Shown in pieces: positions 27,045-35,805 of a stretch of 64,000 bases of DNA. Location: contig NZ_AOJN01000049.1 in NCBI RefSeq assembly GCF_000337335.1, positions 192,071 to 256,070 on the forward strand. The letters run 5' to 3'. A program made the translations under genes and the position numbers. Under the pieces are notes generated by a model. That model saw only the letters and a list, made by a program, of their open reading frames with translations, did not search any database and was not told the DNA's origin. Numbering within the stretch: position 1 is the stretch's first letter; each line of letters starts with the position of its first letter. Source of the stretch: Halorubrum distributum JCM 10118. GTDB lineage: Archaea > Halobacteriota > Halobacteria > Halobacteriales > Haloferacaceae.

Positions 27045-27323
27045 ATGACCGACACGGAGACAGTGACGGCGAACGGCGTCGCGGCCCGCTACGAGGAGAC
27101 GGGCGGCGAACGCTTGCTCACCTTCTCGCGAGACGGCCGCGAAGCGACAGTTGCGCAGAACGCCGAGGGGTACGCCATGCTGAAGGTCCGGTCCGGCCCC
27201 GACGGCGACGAGCTGGAGCGGTACTACGGGTTCGACATGGCGCTCGACCACGCCGCGGAGCTCCTCGGCGTCGCGGTCCCCGACCTCCCGGTGCCGGACG
27301 CCGCCGCCGACATGGGGATGTAG
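27045..27323 (+). CDS. Conserved-looking 92-residue haloarchaeal protein
   Basis: A small acidic soluble protein of unknown function. The N-terminal half is beta-rich (ERLLTFSRDGREATV), followed by YAMLKVRSG, ELERYYGFDMALDHAAELLGV and an AADMGM end. I do not recognise a named domain with confidence. It follows the CMD-like gene after 40 bases on the same strand and may be co-transcribed. Confidence 0.65.
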   Translation: MTDTETVTANGVAARYEETGGERLLTFSRDGREATVAQNAEGYAMLKVRSGPDGDELERYYGFDMALDHAAELLGVAVPDLPVPDAAADMGM

Positions 27324-27620
27324 CCGCGGCAGCGGACCGATCGGGCGGCGCGGGCGCCGTTTCTCCCTCGCGTCGGCGCCGGCGACGCGAACAACCAGCA
27401 ACATGATCCGGCACCCGGAACGCGAGCCGAACCCCTTCGCCGGTGCGTGAGGCCGGCCTCGAAACGCGCGGCGGGCCGTCAGGCGCCGTGAGGCGTCGGT
27501 CGATGCCCCTGTGAATCGTACCCGTTGGTGAAATTAAATAACCTTGGAACATCATAGCCGTAGCTGAATATTCTCCATAGCCATATCTCCTTATGAATGG
27601 CACCGGTACGGAGAGTCACG
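27324..27620. other. Intergenic region before the NitT/TauT-type transporter
   Basis: 297 bases with no convincing gene. Near the end it holds a TATA-like AATTAAATAACC at 27531-27542, then A/T-rich DNA with two similar CATAGCC(G/A)TA motifs at about 27554 and 27578, and a Shine-Dalgarno-like GGAG at 27610-27613. The combination suggests a leadered mRNA and possibly a regulator site for the transporter operon. Confidence 0.45.
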
Positions 27621-28598
27621 ATGGAGCGAAGACAATTCCTGCGCGGTACCGGCGCGGCGATCGGCGGCTCGCTCGTCGCCGGCTGCGTCGGGGGCGGGAG
27701 CGAATCGGGGACGGTGACGGTCGACTACGCGTACTACAACCCGGTCAGTCTCGTGTTGCGCGAGAAGGGCTGGCTCGGGGAGGCGTTCGCCGACACCGGC
27801 ACCGACGTCGAGTGGGTGTTGAGCCTCGGGAGCAACCAGGCGAACGAGTACGCGCAGAGCGGGGAGGCCGACGTCTCCTCGACCGCCGGTATCGCGGCGC
27901 TGATGGCCCGCACGAACGGCGTCCCGATCACGACGCCGTACGTCTACTCGGAGCCGGAGTGGACGGCGCTCGTCACCTTCGAGGAGACCGGGATCGAGTC
28001 GGTCGCGGACCTCGAGGGGAAGCGGGTCGCCGCGACCCGCGGGACCGACCCGTACTTCTTCCTGCTTCAGGCGCTGGGCGACGCCGGGCTGAGCGAGGAC
28101 GACGTCGAGGTCGTCAACCTCCAGCACCCGGAGGGACAGTCCGCGCTGGTCCGCGGCGACGTCGACGCGTGGGCCGGGCTCGACCCGCACATGGCCGAGC
28201 TGGAGCTCGAGCACGAGGGGGCAGAGCTGTTCTTCCGCGAGCCGCGGTACAACACCTACGGCTTCCTGAACTTCCTCGACGGGTTCCTCGCGGACCGCAC
28301 CGAGGACGCGACGCGCGTCCTCGAGGCGTACGAGCGCGGCCGCGAGTGGGCGATCGAGAACCCCGAGGAAACCGCGGGGATCCTCGCCGACGCCTCCGAG
28401 ATGTCGGCGCCGGTCGCGGAGCGCGTGTTCACCCAGCGGAACGACCTCTCCGAGCCGATCCCCGGCGAGCCGCACCGCGAACTCCTCTCCGACCTCTCGC
28501 CGATCCTCGAACGCGAGGGCCTCGTGACCGACGACGCCGACCCCGCCGGCAACGTCGACGAGCTGATCGACGCCGAGTTCGCGAGCGAGGTCGTCTGA
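27621..28598 (+). CDS. NitT/TauT-type ABC substrate-binding lipoprotein
   Basis: 325 residues. Tat motif ERRQFLRGTG and lipobox Cys22 (LVAGC) give a lipid-anchored receptor. The mature domain (VDYAYYNPVSLVLREKGWL, later GSNQANEYAQSGEADV) is the SsuA/ThiY/NMT1 fold that binds sulfonates, nitrate or pyrimidine-type ligands; the ligand cannot be decided. ATG 27621 is chosen over ATG 27597 because GGAG lies eight bases upstream and the Tat signal begins here. One base separates its stop from the permease start. Confidence 0.88.
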   Translation: MERRQFLRGTGAAIGGSLVAGCVGGGSESGTVTVDYAYYNPVSLVLREKGWLGEAFADTGTDVEWVLSLGSNQANEYAQSGEADVSSTAGIAALMARTNGVPITTPYVYSEPEWTALVTFEETGIESVADLEGKRVAATRGTDPYFFLLQALGDAGLSEDDVEVVNLQHPEGQSALVRGDVDAWAGLDPHMAELELEHEGAELFFREPRYNTYGFLNFLDGFLADRTEDATRVLEAYERGREWAIENPEETAGILADASEMSAPVAERVFTQRNDLSEPIPGEPHRELLSDLSPILEREGLVTDDADPAGNVDELIDAEFASEVV

Positions 28599-28599
28599 G

Positions 28600-29469
28600 A
28601 TGGCCGCCGACACCCGCCGGGAGTCGGACGTCTCCCGCGACTCCGACTCCGGCCGCGGGTCGGCGACCGACGGGTCGACCCGCGGCGCCGAGTCTCACGG
28701 CCTCGGGCCGGTTCCCCTCCCCGCCGCGAGGCGGTTCCGCCCCCTGCTCGGGCTGCTCGTCCCCGCCGCGCTCGTCGGCGTCTGGCACCTCTCCGTCGCG
28801 ACCGGCGTCTTCCCGGCGTATCAGCTGCCGACGCCGCTGCGGGTGGCCGAGACGCTGTACGGGCTGGCCGCCTCCGGCGAGCTGTGGGGTCACGTCGCGA
28901 TCACGGTCCAGCGCGTCGTCCTCGGCGCCGGCCTCGGGATCGTCGTCGGCATCCTGTTCGGGACCGCGACCGGGCTCTCGCGGACGGCGAGCGACCTGCT
29001 CGACCCCCTGCTCCAGAGCCTGAAGAACATCCCGTCGCTGGCGTGGGTGCCGCTGTTCCTGCTCTGGTTCGGCATCGGCGAGACCGCGAAGGTGCTGCTC
29101 ATCGCCGTCGGCGCGTTCTTCCCGGTGTACCTCAACCTCTCGACGGGGATCGCGGCGGTCGACGAGGAGCTGTTGGAGGTCGCCGAGGTGTACGACCTCG
29201 GGCGCGTCGAGTCGCTGCGCCGGGTCGTGTTCCCGGCCGCGCTCCCCGACCTGCTCGTCGGGATCCGCGGCGGCGTCGGACTGGCGTGGATGTTCGTGGT
29301 CGCCGCCGAGCTGATCGCGGCGAGCCAGGGGGTCGGGTTCCTGCTCAGCGACGGGCGGACCCTCGCGCGGCCCGACATCATCGTGGGGTCGATCCTGCTT
29401 TTCGCCTTCCTCGGCAACTGCTCGGATCTCGCGGTGAAGGAGGTGAGAGACCGTGTCGTCGGACGGTGA
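28600..29469 (+). CDS. NitT/TauT-type ABC permease
   Basis: 289 residues, with a polar N-terminal tail of about 40 residues and then about six helices. The ATPase-docking loop EVAEVYDLGRVESLRRVVFPAALP is close to the EAA motif of SsuC/TauC permeases, and QSLKNIPSLAWVPLFLLWFG is a family hallmark. The end overlaps the ATPase start by 17 bases, indicating coupled translation. Confidence 0.9.
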   Translation: MAADTRRESDVSRDSDSGRGSATDGSTRGAESHGLGPVPLPAARRFRPLLGLLVPAALVGVWHLSVATGVFPAYQLPTPLRVAETLYGLAASGELWGHVAITVQRVVLGAGLGIVVGILFGTATGLSRTASDLLDPLLQSLKNIPSLAWVPLFLLWFGIGETAKVLLIAVGAFFPVYLNLSTGIAAVDEELLEVAEVYDLGRVESLRRVVFPAALPDLLVGIRGGVGLAWMFVVAAELIAASQGVGFLLSDGRTLARPDIIVGSILLFAFLGNCSDLAVKEVRDRVVGR

Positions 29470-30259
29470 CGCGAACGTCTCACCGGCGGCCGCTGACGCG
29501 GACGGCGCGTCCGCCGAAGCGGACCCCGTCCTCGCGGTCGACGACCTCCGGAAGCGGTACGACGACACGGTCGCGCTCGACGGCGTCGACCTCGCGGTCG
29601 CGGACGGCGAGTTCGTCGCCGTCGTCGGCCCGTCGGGCTGCGGGAAGTCGACGCTGCTGCGCGTGCTCTCGGGGCTCGAAGCGGAGTTCGGCGGGCGCGT
29701 CGCGGTCGACGGGACCGACGTCCGCGACGGCGGCAGCGACGCCGTCGGGATGGTGTTCCAGGAGCCGCGGCTGCTCGACTGGGCGGACCTGCGCGAGAAC
29801 GTCGCGGTCGGGCTCCCGGCCGACGTCGACCCGGACGCTCCGGCGGCCCGCGAGCTCGTCGGCGACCTGATCGAGACGGTCGGGCTCGACGGGTTCGCCG
29901 ACAGCCATCCGGACGAGCTCTCCGGCGGGATGGCACAGCGCGTCGCGCTCGCGCGAGGGCTGGCGTACGACCCCTCGGTACTGCTGCTCGACGAGCCGTT
30001 CTCGGCGCTCGATCGGCTGACTAAGGCGGACCAGCAGGACCACCTGCTCGACGTGTGGGAGGCGCGCGGGACCACGGTCGTCCTCGTCACCCACGACGTC
30101 GAGGAGGCCGTCTACCTCGCTGACCGCGTCGTCGTGCTCGGTGGGCAGCCGGGCACGGTGGAGGCGGTCGTCGACGTCGATGTCGACCGTCCTCGCGAGC
30201 GGGCGGCCCCGGACTTGGTCGCGCTCCGGCGCGAGGTGACGGCGGCGCTCGGGCGGTAG
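29453..30259 (+). CDS. NitT/TauT-type ABC transporter ATPase
   Basis: 268 residues. Walker A GPSGCGKST, Q-loop MVFQEPRLLDW, signature LSGGMAQR, Walker B VLLLDEPFSALD and H-loop VLVTHD are intact. QEPRLLDW is characteristic of SsuB/TauB. It starts with GTG at 29453 inside the permease gene. Last gene of a three-gene importer operon. No sulfonate or nitrate metabolism genes adjoin it, so the substrate is open. Confidence 0.92.
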   Translation: MSSDGDANVSPAAADADGASAEADPVLAVDDLRKRYDDTVALDGVDLAVADGEFVAVVGPSGCGKSTLLRVLSGLEAEFGGRVAVDGTDVRDGGSDAVGMVFQEPRLLDWADLRENVAVGLPADVDPDAPAARELVGDLIETVGLDGFADSHPDELSGGMAQRVALARGLAYDPSVLLLDEPFSALDRLTKADQQDHLLDVWEARGTTVVLVTHDVEEAVYLADRVVVLGGQPGTVEAVVDVDVDRPRERAAPDLVALRREVTAALGR

Positions 30260-30531
30260 CGACGTCCGCGCTCCGACAGTGCGGATGGCTGGCACGCATC
30301 GCGCGCCGGCCGCAGTCCGAACGAAACGAACGTCGATCCGGCTTATTAATCGAGTTCCGGATCGGAATACGCGCCGGATCACTGGTGTGTGTATAACCTC
30401 TTTAAGGTGTATTGACACGGCCGCAGTCGTGCGATTTCTTGCTCAAATCGTGCGTCGGCCCGAACTGCCGGTCCGCATCGATTTTGCGATCGTCCAAACC
30501 GTTAAGTACCCGACCGTCTTGTCGTGAACCG
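30260..30531. other. Intergenic region upstream of leuA
   Basis: 272 bases without a convincing gene. It contains two A/T-rich promoter-like tracts: CTTATTAATCG at 30341-30351 and GTTAAGTACC at 30501-30510. The second is centred 27 bases before the ATG at 30532 and is the likely leuA promoter. An open frame crosses the region but looks unlike a protein. Confidence 0.5.
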
Positions 30532-31753
30532 ATGACAGACATCACGGAGGCTTCGTCGGACACCCCGGCGGATCGAGTTCTTCCAGGGCACGATAGCTTC
30601 TAACGTCGATATAGGTCCTGTCAGGATCTTCGACACGACCCTGCGAGACGGAGAACAGTCACCACGTACGTCGTTCAGTTACGATGAGAAACGCCGCATA
30701 GCGGCGACGCTGGACGACATGAACACCCACGTCATCGAGGCGGGGTTCCCGGTCAACTCGGACGCGGAGTTCGAGGCCGTCAGCGACATCGCCGCCGCGA
30801 CGGACACCACCGTCTGCGGGCTGGCGCGGGTGGTCGAGGGCGACATCGACGCCGCGATCGACTCCGGCGTCGAGATGGTCCACGTGTTCGTCTCCACCAG
30901 CGACGTTCAGCTGGAGGACTCGATGCACGCGACCCGCGAGGAGGCGAAACAGCGCGCGGTCGACGCCGTCGAGCAGGTGAAAGACGCCGGCGTCGAGTGC
31001 ATGTTCTCGCCGATGGACGCCACCCGGACGGACCCGGACTACCTGATCGACATCGTCGAGGCCGTCTCCGACGCCGGCACCGACTGGATCAACATCCCCG
31101 ACACCTGCGGCGTGGGGATGCCGACCAGCTTCGGCGAGACGGTCAACGCCGTCGTGGAGGCGACCGACGCCCGCGTCGACGTCCACACCCACGACGACTT
31201 CGGCATGGCCGCGGCGAACGCGGTCATGGGCTTCGAGAACGGCGCTGAGCAGGCGCAGGTGTCGGTCAACGGGATCGGCGAGCGCGCCGGCAACGCCGCC
31301 TACGAGGAGGTCGTCATGGCGGTCGAGTCGGTGTACGGCGTCGACACCGGCATCGACACGACCCAGATCACCAAGCTGGCCCGGATCGTCGAGGAGGCCT
31401 CGGACATCCCGGTGCCCGCGAACAAGCCCGTCACCGGGCGGAACGCGTTCGCCCACGAGTCGGGCATCCACGCCGCCGGCGTCATCGAGAACAGCGACAC
31501 GTTCGAGACCGGCGTGATGACCCCGGAGATGGTGGGCGCCGAGCGCGAGTTCGTGCTGGGCAAACACACCGGCACGCACAGCGTGCGCAAGCACCTGGTG
31601 GAGGCCGGCTTCGACCCGACGGACAGCGAGGTCCGGTCGATCACGAAGCGGGTCAAGGAGTACGGCGCCGGCAAGCGGCAGGTGACCGCCGGCGACGTCG
31701 AGCGGTTCGCCGAGGAGGCGGGCGTCGCGCGCGAGGAGGAGGTCCGGGTCTGA
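30532..31753 (+). CDS. leuA: 2-Isopropylmalate synthase, frameshifted near the N-terminus
   Basis: First committed step of leucine synthesis (acetyl-CoA plus 2-oxoisovalerate). The main frame, readable from 30536, encodes IEFFQGTIASNVDIG, FDTTLRDGEQSP with the catalytic Arg/Asp, HTHDD and NGIGERAGN. It has no ATG, GTG or TTG before 30719, which lies after the essential RDGEQ motif. The natural start, ATG 30532 (27 bases after a TATA box), is one frame off and terminates at 30603. Dropping one C from the CCCC run at 30563-30566 joins the two as MTDITEASSDTRRIEFFQG. So the gene carries a +1 change, either real or a sequencing error. All downstream ilv/leu genes are intact. Confidence 0.8.
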
Positions 31754-31881
31754 TGGCCTCCTCCCCGACCGGATCGCACCCCGAGCGACCGCGTTCGCGG
31801 TCGCGGGAGCACTCTGACCGGGAGCCGCGTCGAGGCCGCAGCGCCCGTCGCCGCGCGCCGCGCCGCGTTGCCCGACAGGAA

Positions 31882-31887
31882 TTTATA
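31882..31887 (+). promoter_or_regulatory. TATA box of the ilvB leader transcript
   Basis: TTTATA is centred about 28 bases before the ATG of the 24-codon leader ORF at 31913. This spacing puts the transcript start at or within a base or two of the ATG, so the leader ORF would be read from a leaderless mRNA. ilvB itself begins 229 bases further on. Confidence 0.6.
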
Positions 31888-31912
31888 CCCCGGTCGCGTT
31901 GCTCCGGGCGAG

Positions 31913-31987
31913 ATGCGACGGCACACCACGGCCGCGGCGCGCGCGAGCGTCCCGGGAGCCGTCGCGCCGATCATTGTAGGGGTATAA
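31913..31987 (+). CDS. Putative ilvB leader peptide ending Ile-Ile-Val-Gly-Val
   Basis: 24 codons: MRRHTTAAARASVPG, then AVAP and IIVGV-stop (TAA 31985-31987). Three of the last five residues before and at the stop are branched-chain end products of the pathway encoded downstream (two Ile in a row, two Val). The ORF has its own TATA box at leaderless distance. Its final codons are inside the left arm and loop of a perfect hairpin. In bacteria, leader peptides of ilv operons sense charged tRNA this way. Whether archaea do the same here is inference. Base composition at the end (ATC ATT GTA) departs from the GC-rich codon preference. Confidence 0.5.
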   Translation: MRRHTTAAARASVPGAVAPIIVGV

Positions 31988-31996
31988 CCCCCTACA
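31975..31996 (+). promoter_or_regulatory. Hairpin overlapping the leader-peptide stop, candidate attenuator
   Basis: TGTAGGGG (31975-31982) and CCCCTACA (31989-31996) are perfectly complementary over eight bases with a six-base loop TATAAC that contains the TAA stop. A ribosome on the last Val/Gly/Val codons would cover the left arm. No long U-run follows directly, so termination would need another mechanism, or the hairpin may act as a protein site on DNA or RNA. Confidence 0.5.
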
Positions 31997-32141
31997 CCAC
32001 CCTTTCCTCACCGACGCGACGCACCGCCGAACGCCGGCGGCCGGGCCGTTTCCCACGCGTGGAGCGTTCGCCCGTTCGTCCCGCGTTCGCAGCGACCGAC
32101 ACGACAACCCGCCAGATGCCACACCGCACACCACCACGACA

Positions 32142-33947
32142 ATGAGCGACACAGCAGCACAGCCGCGATCCGACGGCGACGAGTCCGACGACTCGTCGGC
32201 CGCGACGGACGAGCCGACCGACCCGGACGAGGGACAGACCGCGGGCGCCGTCTCGACCGGCGCCGAGTCGGTCGTCGCCGCCCTCGAGGCCGCGGGCGCG
32301 AAGACCGCTTTCGGCGTTCAGGGCGGCGCGATCATGCCCGTCTACGACGCCTTGTACGACTCCTCGATCCGGCACGTGACGATGGCCCACGAGCAGGGCG
32401 CCGCCCACGCCGCCGACGCGTACGGCGTCGTCGCCGGCGAGCCGGGGCTCTGTATGGCCACCTCCGGCCCGGGCGCGACGAACCTCGTCACCGGAATCGC
32501 CGACGCCGACATGGACTCGGACGCCATGCTGGCGCTGACCGGCCAGGTCCCGACCGAGTTCGTCGGCAACGACGCGTTCCAGGAGACCGACACGGTCGGC
32601 GTCACCCGCCCCATCACGAAGCACAACTACTTCGCGGGCGGCGCGGACACCGTCGGCGACACCGTCGGCGAGGCGTTCGAGCTGTCGCGGGCGGGACGCC
32701 CCGGCCCGACGCTCGTCGACCTCCCGAAGGACGTCACGCAGGACGAGACCGACCGGACGCCCGGGCCCGCGGCGCCGCCGGCGGGGACCGACCCCGACCC
32801 GAACGCCGACGCCGACGCGGTCGAGAAAGCCGCGCGCGCCATCGAGTCCGCCGAGCGACCCGTCTGCCTGTTCGGCGGCGGCGTCATCAAGGCCGACGCG
32901 AGCGACGAGGCGCGGACGTTCGCCCGGAGCTACGACATCCCGGTGACGACGACGATGCCGGGCATCGGCTCGTTCCCCGAGGACGACGACCTCTGCCTCT
33001 CGTGGGCGGGGATGCACGGTACCGGCTACGCGAACCTCGCGATCACCCACACCGACTGCCTGATCGCGGTCGGCACGCGGTTCGACGACCGGCTCACCGG
33101 CGGGATCGACACGTTCGCGCCCGAGGCCGAGGTGATCCACGTCGACATCGACCCCGCGGAGATCTCGAAGAACGTCCACGCCGACTACCCGCTCATCGGC
33201 GACGCCGGGCGCGTGCTGGACCAGCTAACCGCGGCGGTCCGCGAGGCGCCCGACACCGAGGCGTGGCGCGACCGCTGTGCCGAGTGGCGGGAGACGTACC
33301 CGCTCACGTACGCGACGCCAGACGACGAGCCGCTGAAGCCGCAGTTCGTCGTCGAGGCGTTCGACGAGGCGACCGACGACGACACCGTCGTCACGACCGG
33401 CGTCGGCCAACACCAGATGTGGGCCTCGCAGTTCTGGACGTACACGGAGCCCCGGACGTGGGTCTCCTCGCACGGCCTCGGCACGATGGGGTACGGCGTG
33501 CCCGCAGCGGTCGGCGCGCGCGTCGCGGCCGACACGATGGGTGAAGAGGACCGCGACGTGGTGTGTTTCGACGGCGACGGCTCCTTCCTGATGACGATGC
33601 AGGAGCTGTCGGTGGCCGTCCGCGAGGAGCTGGACGTCACCATCGCCGTGCTCAACAACGAGTACATCGGCATGGTCCGGCAGTGGCAGGACGCCTTCTA
33701 CGAGGGGCGCCACATGGCCTCCGACTACACGTGGATGCCCGAGTTTGACAAGCTCGCGGAGGCGTTCGGCGCGCTCGGCCTGCGCGTCGACGACTACGAC
33801 GAGGTCGCGCCCGCGGTCGAGGAGGCGCTCGACTACGAGGGGCCGGCCGTGGTCGACTTCCACGTCGACCCCGAGGAGAACGTCCTGCCGATGGTGCCGA
33901 GCGGCGGCGCGAACGGGAAGTTCGCGGCCGCGGAGGACCAGCTATGA
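32142..33947 (+). CDS. ilvB: Acetolactate synthase, large (catalytic) subunit
   Basis: 601 residues. This thiamine-diphosphate enzyme makes acetolactate or acetohydroxybutyrate for valine, leucine and isoleucine. The catalytic Glu is in AHEQGAAHAADAY, and the ThDP/Mg motif begins GDGSFLMTMQEL and ends VLNN. The N-terminal about 35 residues are an acidic, Ser/Asp-rich extension. ATG 32142. The stop overlaps ilvN by four bases. Expression may be set by the leader ORF and hairpin 150-230 bases upstream. Confidence 0.95.
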   Translation: MSDTAAQPRSDGDESDDSSAATDEPTDPDEGQTAGAVSTGAESVVAALEAAGAKTAFGVQGGAIMPVYDALYDSSIRHVTMAHEQGAAHAADAYGVVAGEPGLCMATSGPGATNLVTGIADADMDSDAMLALTGQVPTEFVGNDAFQETDTVGVTRPITKHNYFAGGADTVGDTVGEAFELSRAGRPGPTLVDLPKDVTQDETDRTPGPAAPPAGTDPDPNADADAVEKAARAIESAERPVCLFGGGVIKADASDEARTFARSYDIPVTTTMPGIGSFPEDDDLCLSWAGMHGTGYANLAITHTDCLIAVGTRFDDRLTGGIDTFAPEAEVIHVDIDPAEISKNVHADYPLIGDAGRVLDQLTAAVREAPDTEAWRDRCAEWRETYPLTYATPDDEPLKPQFVVEAFDEATDDDTVVTTGVGQHQMWASQFWTYTEPRTWVSSHGLGTMGYGVPAAVGARVAADTMGEEDRDVVCFDGDGSFLMTMQELSVAVREELDVTIAVLNNEYIGMVRQWQDAFYEGRHMASDYTWMPEFDKLAEAFGALGLRVDDYDEVAPAVEEALDYEGPAVVDFHVDPEENVLPMVPSGGANGKFAAAEDQL

Positions 33948-34642
33948 GCGGCGACGCCTCCGGCGACGGCGGCGACTCGCGCGTGACCCCCGACGCCGAC
34001 TCACGGCCGCTCCCGGGCGAACAGCCCGGGCCGGACGAGCGCGACCACCCCGAGGGCCGCCGGAACCTCGAAGGGATCCGGATCGACCCCGTGGTCGAGG
34101 CCGAACACGAGTCGCGGCGCGCGGTCATCTCGGCGCTCGTCGAGGACGAGCCCGGCGTGCTCGCGCGCGTCTCCGGACTCGTCTCGCGGCGCCAGTTCAA
34201 CATCGAGAGCCTCACGGTCGGCCCGACGACCGTCGACGGCCACTCGCGGATCACGATGGTGGTCGAGGAGACGGACCCGGGCATCGACCAGATCGAAAAG
34301 CAGATGGCGAAACTGAAGCCGGTGATCTCGGTCGGCGAGGTCGCCGGCAACGCGGTCACCTCCGAGCTCGTCTTACTGAAGGTCGAGGCCGACGACCCCG
34401 CCGCGGTCCACGCCGTCTCCGAGATGTACGACGGCCGGACGGTCGACGCCGGCCCGGAGACGATCACCGTCGAGCTCACCGGCGACAAGGCGAGCATCGA
34501 CAACGCCATCGGCGCCTTCGACCGGTTCGGCATCGTCGAGATCGCGCGAACCGGGCCGACCGCCCTCGCGCGCGGCGACACCCCCACGGCGCCAGGAGAG
34601 AAACCCGGAACGGCCGGCGAACCGACGACGCACGACGACTGA
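33944..34642 (+). CDS. ilvN: Acetolactate synthase, small (regulatory) subunit
   Basis: 232 residues. An ACT domain at about 45-120 (LVEDEPGVLARVSGLVSRR, then FNIESLTVG) binds the feedback inhibitor, usually valine. A second ACT-like C-terminal domain follows (ELVLLKVEADDPAAV). The first 40 residues and the last 25 are acidic or polar tails, longer than in bacterial IlvN. ATGA overlap with ilvB supports coupled synthesis of the two subunits. Confidence 0.93.
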   Translation: MSGDASGDGGDSRVTPDADSRPLPGEQPGPDERDHPEGRRNLEGIRIDPVVEAEHESRRAVISALVEDEPGVLARVSGLVSRRQFNIESLTVGPTTVDGHSRITMVVEETDPGIDQIEKQMAKLKPVISVGEVAGNAVTSELVLLKVEADDPAAVHAVSEMYDGRTVDAGPETITVELTGDKASIDNAIGAFDRFGIVEIARTGPTALARGDTPTAPGEKPGTAGEPTTHDD

Positions 34643-34675
34643 CACGCGGACACACAGAAACCCTACACCATACAC

Positions 34676-35731
34676 ATGACCGAAGACGACACGCAGACGT
34701 TCAATTCGACGGTATACTACGACGACGACGCGGACGAGGAGGCGATCGCCCACAAGACGGTGGCCGTCCTCGGCTACGGCTCGCAGGGCCACGCGCACGC
34801 GCAGAACCTCTCCGAGAGCGGGGTCGACGTGATCGTCGGCCTCCGCGAGGACAGCTCCTCCCGGAGCGCCGCCGAGAGCGACGGGCTCCGCGTGGAGACC
34901 CCCGCGGACGCGGTCGCCGAGGCCGACGTGGTGAGCGTCCTCGTCCCCGACACCGTCCAGCCGGACGTGTACGAGAACGCGATCGAACCCAATCTCGACG
35001 CGGGCGACACGCTCCAGTTCGCCCACGGGTTCAACATCCACTACAACCAGATCCAGCCGCCCGAGGACGTCGACGTGACGATGGTCGCGCCGAAGTCGCC
35101 GGGCCACCTCGTCCGCCGGAACTACGAGAACGACCAGGGGACGCCCGGCCTGCTCGCGGTGTACCAGGACGCGACCGGCGACGCCCACGACGAGGGGCTC
35201 GCGTACGCGGCCGCGATCGGGTGTACCCGCGCCGGCGTCGTCGAGACGTCGTTCCGCGAGGAGACGGAGACCGACCTGTTCGGCGAGCAGGCCGTCCTCT
35301 GTGGCGGCGTCACCTCGCTCGTGAAGCAGGGGTACGAGACGCTGGTCGACGCCGGCTACTCCCCGGAGATGGCGTACTTCGAGTGTCTCAACGAGCTGAA
35401 GCTCATCGTCGACCTGATGTACGAGGGCGGGCTCGGCGAGATGTGGGACTCCGTCTCGGACACCGCCGAGTACGGCGGGCTCACGCAGGGCGACGTCGTC
35501 GTCGACGAGCACGCCCGCGAGAACATGGAAGAAGTGCTCGAGAAGGTCCAGAACGGCCAGTTCGCCCGGGAGTGGATCGCGGAGAACCAGGCGGGACGCC
35601 CCTCCTACACCCAGCTCCGGAACGCGGAGAAGAACCACGAGATCGAGGCCGTCGGCGACGAGCTGCGCGGGCTGTTCGCGTGGGAGGAGTCGGGAGACGA
35701 GGAAGAGGAGAGCGCCGAGGTGACCGCCTGA
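34676..35731 (+). CDS. ilvC: Ketol-acid reductoisomerase
   Basis: 351 residues, class I KARI. The Rossmann motif is [13 protein letters not shown] with Arg/Ser residues after it (REDSSSRS) that suit NADPH. The knotted C-terminal domain contains metal-binding acidic residues in [12 protein letters not shown] and [18 protein letters not shown]. The C-terminus is an extra acidic tail (GDEEEESAE). It lies 33 bases after ilvN. The stop is joined by TGATG to a 24-codon ORF that runs into leuC. Confidence 0.95.
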   Translation: MTEDDTQTFNSTVYYDDDADEEAIAHKTVAVLGYGSQGHAHAQNLSESGVDVIVGLREDSSSRSAAESDGLRVETPADAVAEADVVSVLVPDTVQPDVYENAIEPNLDAGDTLQFAHGFNIHYNQIQPPEDVDVTMVAPKSPGHLVRRNYENDQGTPGLLAVYQDATGDAHDEGLAYAAAIGCTRAGVVETSFREETETDLFGEQAVLCGGVTSLVKQGYETLVDAGYSPEMAYFECLNELKLIVDLMYEGGLGEMWDSVSDTAEYGGLTQGDVVVDEHARENMEEVLEKVQNGQFAREWIAENQAGRPSYTQLRNAEKNHEIEAVGDELRGLFAWEESGDEEEESAEVTA

Positions 35732-35805
35732 TGGGCGTAGGCGGCGGCGCGAACCGAACCGACGAGACCGCTCGGTCTGCGTGCTACGCGGGTGAGTCCC
35801 GATGA
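35731..35805 (+). CDS. 24-residue ORF bridging ilvC and leuC
   Basis: ATG 35731 shares its A with the ilvC stop (TGATG), and the TGA at 35803-35805 overlaps the leuC ATG (ATGA). The peptide is [21 protein letters not shown] followed by ESR. With stop-start overlaps at both ends it would keep ribosomes moving from ilvC to leuC across what would be a 70-base gap. It could be a real microprotein or only a coupling device. Confidence 0.4.
   Translation: MGVGGGANRTDETARSACYAGESR

Larger units (their letters stand above)
31754..32141. other. leuA-ilvB intergenic region with leader ORF and hairpin
   Basis: A 388-base gap, large for this otherwise packed cluster. It holds a TATA box at 31882, a 24-codon ORF at 31913-31987, an 8-bp hairpin at 31975-31996 and then 145 bases of pyrimidine-rich leader before ilvB. 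An Arg-rich open frame covering most of the gap looks like a high-GC shadow. Confidence 0.6.

Noticed and set aside
30279..30527. 82-codon ORF upstream of leuA as a leader peptide gene
   Set aside because: No enrichment of Leu codons near the stop, no associated hairpin, and the leuA promoter lies inside it.
31753..32145. Arg-rich 130-codon ORF ending in ATGA at ilvB
   Set aside because: Composition (long Arg/Pro/Ser runs) is that of a high-GC shadow frame; it has no promoter or domain, and it covers the leader ORF and hairpin.
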